From: Salminus brasiliensis
Lineage: Eukaryota > Chordata > Actinopteri > Characiformes > Bryconidae
NCBI RefSeq assembly: GCF_030463535.1
Contig: NC_132900.1
Location: 32,714,173 to 32,778,172, forward strand
Reading direction: 5' to 3'
DNA: 64,000 nt
Of this stretch, positions 54,763 through 64,000 are shown one piece after another. Under the pieces are notes generated by a model, which saw only the letters and a list, made by a program, of their open reading frames with translations, did no database searches and was not told the DNA's origin. The position numbers and the translations under genes are program-made. How positions within the stretch are numbered: the stretch's first letter is position 1; every line of letters starts with the position of its first letter.

Positions 54763-57700
54763 TTGTCTTATAACTAATACACGATTACTGTATGATTATA
54801 GTTACAGTAAGGATTGATGAATTGTTGTTTGTTGCTCAAAGTGACCCTGGGATGATTTGGGTTGTTGGCAAGTGGTTTCTCTACTTGTGTACGCAGTAAA
54901 CATAAACATAAACACAAAACTGATCTTTTCTTTTAAATATTCATAATATTGCATATGTAGCACAGTTACAATCTATAACATTCACATTTTATGTATAAAC
55001 TCAACAACCCAGTAAATTAGGGTAACGCTTAATGTACTTAAAGGTTGTTTGTTCAAAATATTGATATTTCTTAATCCTGTAATTTTCCATTTCATTTTAC
55101 TTTCACTTGTATTTTCACCAGTGCACACAGGCCTATTTATAGTGATGTTTGTTTTGCACTAAAGGTTTGACAGTGTGATCTCTTTTTATTCTTCCTAACT
55201 TATACTAATGAATTAACGCCACTATGTACTCTGGTTTAAAATGTGTACATTTTAAGAAAAGTGCACATCTATAATCTATCAGTGATTTTTGTTCAACTAA
55301 CCGCATTTCCTTGAGGTGGTGTTGGTGTATGTTCTAGGAGAAGAGCATGTGTGGGTGTGGTCTTCACCTGACCGCCTCATGCCCTGCAGTTGCTAAGTGA
55401 CCAGAGATTATTTTTGCCACTCTGGTCCTCCTTACAAAAGCCCCAGTGACATGTGGGTGGCAGTGAATTGTGGAAGATCCTATCGCAGCATGTTGCTGTG
55501 ACAACCAGAAAGTTAATGCAGACATAATACCATGGCCTGTTACACAGCTGCTCCTCTTTGCTCCTTTTCCTTTTGGTTGTTCCCTTTACCTTTCACAACT
55601 CTTTCATTTGTTTTATTATTTTTCATAATTCATGGTTCCACACTATATTTGCTTTCACTTTTGATTTATGAGGGTGATGTTACTTACAGGATGTACACAG
55701 ACATCAAATGAAAAGTCTAATTTATTTGTAGGCTTTGAATAAGTGGTTCAATCATACACATCTCTGCATGCTCGTTGGTTGTATCAGTCAATGCGCTTGG
55801 TCATGCTTGATTTAGTGTTGATGGATGGACAAATAAATCATCAAGTTTTATTTGAACAACAGAATCTGAAGCAAATCAAGATGGGCTGTACAAAACACAC
55901 ACACAAAAAAACTAAGCAGAACAGATCTCCTGCACCAGAAAGCTAGGACAATCACTCGGTGTAGAAATGTCAGGATGTTTTAATTGACAGTGCTAGCATG
56001 CATGCTAATTGGCTAGTTAGCTTTGCTTAAAATAATAAGTAAATGTTACATAATTAACTTTGTGAATTTTGGAAATCAGGTTAGCTTTTTTTACTTGTTA
56101 TAATAGCAGTGTTTTTAAAAGAGATGGAAAGATAATGTGGTCGGTTTACTGATTATATGTTTTTTGGCAGTCCAGACTATCAAAAACCATTGTGGAAGCA
56201 ATCTAGATATGCCAAAAAATCTAATTTAGGCTGGCAGTCTGAACATAGTCTCATCTGAAGTGCCAAAGTTAAAATAACAATTCGAAATCAGGTAAAAGTG
56301 ACCCAAATCCGATCTTTTTTTGTCATATGTGCCAAAATAATACATTAATTAAAATATACATACATACATCTGATATTTTCTATTTGAGATGTTTTGACTG
56401 TTCAGTTTTCAGACTGCCAGCCCAAATCAGATTTTTGGCAAAGCTAGATTGTATCCAGAATGATTTTGGAGTTTTGGTAACAGTATCCAAACCACATACA
56501 ATCGAATGTAAACAATTGAGTCTCAATCTGGCTGCTGGGATCGGACAAGGCAACAAACAACGACAACATCAAATACTGAGTGATGTAAATGTGGCGACCC
56601 AAGAAAAGCACCAACCCATGCAGACATGTTTGTGATGAAATCTGATCTGATCACTAGCAAATAACCAGATCTGAGCAGAGAAACAAACTGAAATCCAATA
56701 CCTGTCTGATACAGGGCAATGTGGCTCAGTCTGAACAGCTATGCTGGGATTAATGTGACTTTTCCATCAATTTAACTGGACAACAGGCTTTCAATGTCAG
56801 GATAGCGAGGTAACAAACCTCATAATAATTTGGGGTTATGTCTCTGTTCACACTAAATTACATATTACAACCATTCTGTGTTTGAAGAAATTTATTAAGA
56901 ACATTCTGAAAGGCGTACTTTACCTTATGTGTGAATGCAGCCATAATGGTTTCTTTAAATACTTTGTACAGACTCACTTTGCAAAGATATCAGCTCTGAG
57001 TCTTTGCCAATAATGCATAATTAGACTGGAGAACACATGGCATCAATTTCATGTTAAAAATTGATTGTGAAAAAATTGTGCCAGAATTGCACACATTTGA
57101 CACTTGAGAAAAATAAAAAGTAGTTTACAGTAAAAATGAACGTAATTATAAAAGAAACAATGGTTGTTATAACATCTACAGTTTGCTGGTAGAGTTAAAA
57201 AGTGCGGCTATTTCTGTAATGTCATCAGCAGTTAGTATTTGACAGTGGTTGTGCTGCGATTGCCTATATGTTCCTCTTTAACAGAGAACATGTGCTAGTG
57301 TTTCTGGGTTTCTCGAGTTGTATGAGTTGCAGTGTATGTAGAGGAAGTTTTGCAGAATTGGTGTTCAATGTTTTAAGCAGGAAATTAACTATTTGGCTAA
57401 TTGCAAAAAACAAACAAACAAAAACAACAGACAAACAAAAAAACAAACCTGTAAGTGTTGTACACATTCACACGGGCACACTGAGCCAATACTGGTAGGC
57501 CTGTCAATCAGGACACCCCCTCGCCAACACACACACACACACCTCTTGTTTTCTTTGGGGGTTCTACACGTTTAATCAGTTTAAATGTTCTGACTCAACA
57601 GCATTAAAAGCATGTGTCCTTGGATGTTTACTCATGTGTGTGGGCAGCGATTGTTATCCTTGTGAAGTGTGTGTATGTGTGTGTTTATACTTTCAGCACA

Positions 57701-58800
57701 GTGGCTGAGTGGCTCTTTGTTGTAGCTTTCAGACAGAATCAGTGCTGATTAAAACAGGCGGAGCACCAGCTGTCCATCACCACTCCTATGTCACAGGAAA
57801 TGGCCATCAAAGAATCAAAGAGGAGTGGGACCAAAACTGTGTCATGATTTCCCTTCTTACTCTGAGCATGACAGTGTATCTTAACTATTTATTAGCATGA
57901 GCTTCATCAGCATCGTTATCCACAAAAGTTGTCATTATTATTTTATTTTATTATTTATTAATTACTGTTTGCATTTTAGTCAGATAAACTACTTAGTGAT
58001 CAGTAACCAGTACATTAAAGTCATATTGCTAAGACATAGATAAAAAAAATGACCCTAACTGTTCATTTCTGTTTCTTCAATAAACCCACTACCTTTATGT
58101 CCACCTCCTCTCTGCCCGCCACCTAAATGTGCCGGAACAGCCCACCACTAGAGAAGATGTAGCCGGAAATGCTTTGTATTATTGTGCTGTTTGTCGAACT
58201 TGGTTTCAGCAAGAAGGGAAGATCTGGAGCTGGCGACACGTACTCCCAAAAAAACGGCGTCAGCAGCCTGCTTGTGTCCCCTCCACACCTGAGGATTTTC
58301 CGATCAGGGGGGTGGAGAATTTGGGAAGGGAGTGGGTTTGAGGCTCGATACCGTTAAGCTCAAGCTTTGGGCAGGAGAGGCGAAGCTAAGGGGGCGTATT
58401 TCATGAGGATACTCGCTCATATGGCATCATGGACTTCTTAATGATTGTGCTCATCAGGCCACTGGAGGCTATCACACCAAGCACCCCAGAGAAGACCCCA
58501 AAGACGACTAGGGGATGTGTGCTATCTGGAGCACCCGAGAACCCTAGCTAGCCAGAGCAGCTTATCTCCGCTCAGAAAACTCTGCTGATCAAAGCCTACT
58601 TCACCAGTTCATTTTCCAGCACCAGTTTCCAGGTTGTCCATGCCAGCGGTGCCCGTTGCCAATACATAATAAAAAAAATCGAATTGAACTAAATTCAACG
58701 AATTTCACGTGTTTATTAATTGTATTTCACACAAGTTTGCTTTAATAAAATGAGCTGTGCCACGCTGCTTACAGTGTACTGATATTGGACAGGTAGCGGG
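51671..58800. other. gene-poor stretch upstream of foxl2
   Basis: Holds the foxl2 promoter, a CA/CG alternating tract at 51869-51912, an A24 run near 52618-52642, a CA tract at 54728-54760, and dispersed repeats (for example about 53690-54110 and 56160-56760). The open frames are short and without family features. Regulatory elements for foxl2 are possible but I cannot point to them. Confidence 0.55.
56160..56760. repeat. fold-back, hAT-like MITE
   Basis: Arms at about 56181-56244 and 56405-56470 are reverse complements with few mismatches (left ...GGCTGGCAGTCTGAAC, right ...TTCAGACTGCCAGCCC), with a spacer of about 160 bp. Words such as cccaaatccgatc and cagtctgaac are common in fish hAT-derived elements. 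Confidence 0.45.
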
Positions 58801-58809
58801 TTTGACTCA

Positions 58810-58913
58810 TTAGGACTTCTTTCAGTTCGCGCGCTCTTCCGCCCAGGGCACTTCACCTCGTGGACTCCAGACACCGCGCTTTTTAGGAGCTGCTGTCCTG
58901 CAACGCGTCAAAG
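58810..58913 (+). other. candidate non-coding first exon and promoter
   Basis: Locally CpG-rich sequence (ttcgcgcgctcttccgccc, caccgcgc, caacgcgtc) ends AAAG followed by a strong donor GTAAGATC at 58914. It has no long ORF. A possible partner exon is 63695-63864. The gene is not identified. Confidence 0.35.
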
Positions 58914-59199
58914 GTAAGATCTTTTTAATTAGGGAATGGACGAGTTGTTGTAGCCGCTGCCTGTTATGTTGTGTTACAGCAACTTATAAGCAATAATTAA
59001 GTTAATAAAGCCAGACACCTTTTTAGAGTAACTTCCATTCCTGCCCCACCTTAAGAGGCTGGGACTTGGCACAGGTGTAGCACTATTTTAACAGTCTATT
59101 TTAGATGGGTGTGGAAGGGCTTGTATTATATTCCGTTGTGTTTTAGAGGCTCCCGTTAATTCGCCAGCATCTCTGTTAGTAACCTCTTAGATTGATGCC

Positions 59200-59398
59200 T
59201 TTGTTTACAGTATAATGAAAGACTGTCCCTTCTGTCTGTACTGTGTTGTCTGTCCGCACTTGTTTGTTTGTGTTGCACTTGTGTTTTGTATGCACTGTCT
59301 ATGTTGCACCATGGTCCTGGAGGAACGTTGTTTCGTTTCACTGTGTACTCTGTATGTAGTTGAAATGACAATAAACCCACTTGACTTGACTTGACTAA
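59200..59398 (+). repeat. LINE 3' UTR tail
   Basis: Contains caccatggtcctggaggaac, tgaaatgacaataaacccac and ends in repeated TTGACTTGACT, the usual 3' end of a common fish LINE. Confidence 0.65.
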
Positions 59399-59488
59399 AG
59401 CCTTTCCCGGACTCAGGAGAGTCGGCAGTAACAGCAGCGAATGTTCGAAGCTCTCCTGCTGAAGGGAGGTGTCTGACAGGGTGGATTC

Positions 59489-59680
59489 AGATCTTCGCCT
59501 CCCTCCTTTCTGTGGGACTGTAGTCTGCTCGGCCTCCCTCCTTTCTGTGGGACTGTAGTCTGCTCGGCCTCCCTCCTTTCTGTGGGACTGTAGTCTGCTC
59601 GGCCTCCCTCCTTTCTGTGGGACTGTAGTCTGCTCGGCCTCCCTCCTTTCTGTGGGATTGTAGTCTGCTCGGCCTCCCTC
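59489..59680. repeat. 35-bp minisatellite, about 5 copies
   Basis: Unit CCTCCCTCCTTTCTGTGGGA followed by ctgtagtctgctcgg, nearly identical between copies. Confidence 0.95.
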
Positions 59681-62600
59681 CTCACTCCAGCAGCCCGCCG
59701 GCCTCCCTGAGATATGAGGCGCGAGCCATTGCTAGCTCCCAGCCGGCTAACGTTGAGCAGTCTCTGTGACACATTTCCAGCATTATATGAAAACATTATA
59801 CAAGGAAAACAAGCATTTTACAGCGCTCTTGTAGGAGAGCTGTTTATACTAAGCTGATGTAGGCGATATTACATTTTTGTCTGTAGCACTGACTGAATTT
59901 CTTAATACCGGAGGACAATATAGTGGCTACAGAACAATTTGCCAACAGGAAAGTCTTATCTATGGATTCTAGTTAGCTTAGAAAGCTAGATAGTACCAAG
60001 GAACAAAGCCCATGAAGTTTAAACTACACATTAAAGTTCCTGTTCCTGTTTTAACACACATATATAATAAATCACTGACATGGTGTGCACAGACAAAGCC
60101 TGCTTGATTTGAGCTGTGGAAGCACTACACAGCACCCGACACAAGTGTTTCAGTTCTGTTTACGTGGCGCTGTACACTACAGTAACATCCTACCTCACTT
60201 TATAGTACTGCCTTGTGGTAATATGGTCATAATGTGTTTGTGAACATGTTTGAGCCTGGTTCAGCAACACCAGAGAAACCATCACAGAAACTAACAGCAA
60301 CCAGCAGACAGTGGGAACCATTTAAGCTGAGCAACCATTCCGCGTTTCCTTCAGGAAATGCACTTTTCTAGTTATCAGTGCTATTACAAGTGTAGATTAA
60401 TAGTTATACGTTAAATGAAAGACTATTCTTCCTTATTACCTTAGGTTGTAGCCTATGGTATGTGCAGTTCAGAGTCCCTGCCCAATGCCCAACCCGAACT
60501 CAGGCCAGGTCGGGCCAGGATTTCCCACCACTTTCCTCAGGCCCTCTTGGGTTGGGCTCATGTAGGCCTACGTCACAGACCATTTACATTACAAGTCAGA
60601 ATGTTAGAATCACGCAGCACCAACCTAGGCAGTGTGCACACCTGAGATCCTACACCTGTCGGCATTACACTTAACCTGCAGCGCTGTGTGAAGCCTGCTA
60701 AACATTGCCTTGTTAGTTACTTACTCTGATGTTGTAACCTAAATGCAAAATGAATGTGTACACTAGTGTTATTTGTTTGAAACAACCTGAGCATTTTCAT
60801 CAGCCTATAGCCTATGTAATTTATTTTGATTAGACTACAGTTTGTTTGATAGGCAGTTATTCCTACAGGCCTTTATTATTCATGGAGTACTTGACGTTAT
60901 CTTGGTTTATTTTGCATGTAAATTATATTGTTGTTGGTCTGTCAGTGTAATGATTGTGCAATGCATAGTCTTATTGCTGTTTTTTTGCGGTTTTGCATTT
61001 AGACTAAATGCTTAATATAAGAATATTTGTTTGTTCTAAAAGTATTTTATATTCTTAAACCTTGTTAAATGATATTGGAGTAAAGGAAAATCATTCAAAC
61101 ATCATTCTTTAGCCTATTTAGGCCTGTCGATAATTGTTGGTGTTTTAGTCATTAAGCGTTCCATTCTTAATGAGCGGTGTAAGATCAACTCGTTGTCTAC
61201 TACAAAGGGGGATCTGCTAAAGCACTACATACAACATACAACATTTGTTTGTGGACAAACCCAGCCATGTCCATATAACTGTTGCTCTTGCACTTTTAAA
61301 ACACATGTTTCCAGATACCAAGCAGCTGCAGAAAGTCCAAGGGCTGGAATAATCACTACTCTAATATTTATGTTGGGGCAGACAACTGGTCATATGCGTG
61401 ATAGCATTGTGTAAATGAGGCTCTATCCAAAAGTGAATAGCCTCAAGAATATTCTAATGGCTCAAGAAAAGGGACTCTTGTACAGTGAAAGGAACTTGAG
61501 TGTGTCTCAACCTTTACATTATTACCTATAAAGCTTTGTGAAATGCAAGCTTCGCTGTTCAATCTACCAACTTGCTTAAGTAATCTCATGCATTTTATTT
61601 AGTAAATCCAAATAAGTTTTACTTAGGCATGTAGTAAGCTTATATCAATTTCACACAGAGCATTAGTAAGTGTTAATAATTTTCTCCAGATATTAAGTAA
61701 ATATAGATTACTTTTGTTCAAATACTTAATTAGTTTAATAAATATTTGAGTTAATATATATATATTAACTGAAATTGACATGCTATTACTAAATACAACA
61801 CAACTGTTGCTTTTATTTGCATGTGCTTCTTCTTCTTATTATTATTATGATGTATGTATTCATTAATTTTTTGGAAGGCATTTTCTGGTACTGTCGGTCT
61901 GAGGACTACATTTTGCCTCAAAGCTAACCAGTACATGTGCTGCAGAGAGAAGTAATTTTATGTAAGCTGAGGGTGTGTCTCCCTGCTTAAAATATCACTG
62001 TAAAGGTAAGTGGGGGGGGGAATGACACAAAACGCTTTTTTAAGTTGAGTTGAGTTGATTTGAGAGTTTTGTGTATGTTTTGTGTATGCTATTCCACGTT
62101 CATCTTATCTGTTTAAAATACATTTTTACCAGAAACATCATCGAACATCCTGCAAACTTGAAATGGGCCGTATTCTTTTTATTTGGACATCTGGGGATTT
62201 CCTTATGGGGTCCTTCTGTGAACACTCTTCTTGTTTAGTGTTTTTTGAATAGTGAACACTGAGGTTTTCTTTTGTAGGTCTTTTGCTGTTACCCTTGTGT
62301 TCTTTCTTGCTTCTTTAAAGACCCCATTGTGTGGGTGATCTTATCAAGATGCTTACTACTAGGGAATGTAGCAGCAGTCCTACACCTTCTCCATAGACAT
62401 GTCTAAGCATGGATTCATTTACTTCCAGTTCTTTTGTAGTGGTTTTGAAACATTTTATTAGCGTTAATACATCTAACACATTGTCTGATGTCTTCTGAAA
62501 GTTGTTTGCATTGAGGCATGTTTCACACCAGTCTGTCTAAGTGACTGAAAGGCCATGTCTGGTTCACAGGTTTTTTATTTCTTCACTTTTTTTTTAAGAG

Positions 62601-62881
62601 GTGGAGGTCTGCAGGTTGTAAATGGGGGTGTTAATTGACAGGCAACATACACGAGAACTGTGTGGTTAAGTAATGGTTTTAGGGGAAGCTGGGGCAACTT
62701 GTGTAACTCTCGACACTTTCTAACCCCAAATTCCTGAGGAGACACAGGAGACTGCAGAAAGACTCCATCCCTCACTTCCTCACAAATTTACAGATGTACA
62801 TGCTCAATGTTCACGGTAATAATAAATCTTTTAGCTTAGTGTGATGACGGATCCTAAATAAGTAAAAATAAAATGAAGGAT

Positions 62882-62910
62882 ATTATTATTATTATTATTA
62901 TTATTATTAT
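62882..62910. repeat. (ATT)n microsatellite
   Basis: About ten ATT units, seen directly. Confidence 0.9.
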
Positions 62911-63694
62911 GCACTGACACACACACATACACACACACAGACAAATCGTTCTCACCACAGTCCCACTGCCACTGACAGAACTGACAGATGTCCCCCAAAG
63001 AGCTAGCACCTGGACCTGAAACGCACCCCACTTTTCTCTCTCTCTCTCGCTCTCGCACACGCACACAAAGCCCATCAGGGAATCTCAGGGATCAGTGGAG
63101 ACATCAGAGAAATTAGAGAACACATTCCAGCTGGAGGAAACAATTCAGCAGTAGAAAGAGGGAGTTTGTGCCGTCACTAAAATCTCCCGTTCAGTTTGAT
63201 CTTTTTCCGTACATTTGGAATGTATCTGCGTGTCATAAACATTAAGTATTGGCCATGTTAATCTTTTTTTTTATTTTTTTTATAAAGACATAGTGTGTCA
63301 TGGATGTTATTACATAAGTGATAACATTTGTTTTATGTATGGCTTCATGGCTGTTGCCAAGTCAGATCAAGAGGCTTGGTATACTAACACAACTCACATC
63401 AACCAGTCAGTCAGTGCAGTGCTGTTTTTGTATTTATTGTTATACATTATTTCCTTCAGCAGATAATAAGTCACTAAAACACAAATTTCTACTCTCAGAA
63501 CAGATGAGACGACCATTTTCACACTCTAGATTGTTTGAGGTGTAATAGCTTTGACCGGTGAATCCCTCCAGGTCTACTGATCACGCAGTCTTCCCCCTGT
63601 CCCTGATGTCTACTGACCTTTACTGTATTGATGTATATGTTAGACTGATATTGTAATTGTTTTTTTTTGTTTGTTTCTTTTCCTGCTATTTCAG

Positions 63695-63864
63695 TATGTC
63701 CCTTAGAAAGTACCTTCGATAAAAACTGACCAACTTGGTCTGATTTACCGCTACGTCAAAGAAACAACACAATCAGAATAGGATGACTATGAACAGAAAT
63801 GCCATCCTGAAAAGGAAGAATGACCTTTGTAATGTTTTAGAACCATGATGAGGCTCTGATGGAG
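63695..63864 (+). other. candidate internal non-coding exon
   Basis: A T-rich tract and TGCTATTTCAG end at 63694 and donor GTAAAAG starts at 63865. All three frames have stops, so any exon would be untranslated. It may pair with 58913. Weak evidence. Confidence 0.2.
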
Positions 63865-64000
63865 GTAAAAGAGAGGGTTACTCATTTTCCCGAGTTATTT
63901 CATCTGAAAAGCCAAGTGTAAATGATTCCATGAATCTTTATTCTAAAATTACTTGCATGTAAACTGAGCAGGTATTTTGCCTATCCTGTCTCTTCTTCTC

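Larger units (their letters stand above)
58914..63694. other. possible first intron or intergenic DNA
   Basis: Contains a LINE tail at 59200-59398, a 35-bp minisatellite at 59489-59680 and (ATT)n at 62882-62910. No coding exon recognised. Confidence 0.5.

Noticed and set aside
58129-58357. Overlapping 62-70 aa frames near 58.2 kb
   Set aside because: No recognised domain, no splice context, two frames equally open; chance ORFs.
59413-59796. 127-aa frame with repeated TTVPQKGGRPSRLQSHR-like blocks
   Set aside because: Translation of the 35-bp minisatellite and adjoining DNA; no family features.

Overview
The window is vertebrate nuclear DNA, almost certainly from a teleost fish. Coding exons are short and sit between GT..AG introns. 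There are many TG/CA microsatellites, tRNA-derived SINE copies, LINE 3' ends of fish type and a fish-type Tc1 transposon. An ostariophysan (characin or catfish-like) source is my guess from repeat style only. No prokaryotic features are present.

Layout. (1) 89-27004, + strand: the 3' 26 coding exons of dscam (Down syndrome cell adhesion molecule). They run from Ig domain 6 through Ig7-9, FN3 1-4, Ig10, FN3 5-6, one membrane helix and the full cytoplasmic tail ending in the PDZ ligand TLV. The exons join into one continuous frame of about 1518 residues. (2) An intact-looking 1606-bp Tc1 element (20124-21729) with perfect 198-bp terminal repeats lies in the intron after the transmembrane exon. 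(3) 31077-35844, - strand: pcp4 (PEP-19), three coding exons, tail-to-tail with dscam as in mammals. (4) 39744-41156, - strand: a two-exon TGF-beta-superfamily ligand, closest by eye to GDF15. (5) 43185-45200, + strand: rps28 with a TATA box, a 5'TOP start and the intron just after the stop codon. (6) 50759-51670, - strand: intronless foxl2-type forkhead gene. (7) 52-64 kb: mostly gene-poor repeat-bearing DNA. A CpG-rich stretch ending in a good splice donor near 58913 may be the first, non-coding exon of an unseen gene.

The genes do not form one pathway. Dscam is a neuronal adhesion receptor, Pcp4 a neuronal calmodulin regulator, Rps28 a housekeeping ribosomal protein, Foxl2 a gonad/eyelid/pituitary transcription factor, and the TGF-beta ligand a secreted signal.

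The points most worth checking are these: a possible in-frame 6-nt microexon in the dscam tail (25218-25223); a GC-AG intron in dscam whose acceptor is a TG microsatellite, next to an exon whose own 3' splice region abuts a LINE, so that the two exons around that intron form a removable whole FN3 domain; the young Tc1 copy; and the GDF15-like ligand with only the seven core cysteines. I did not find evidence for a wholly new biological system. All calls come from reading the sequence and recalled family knowledge; no search was run.
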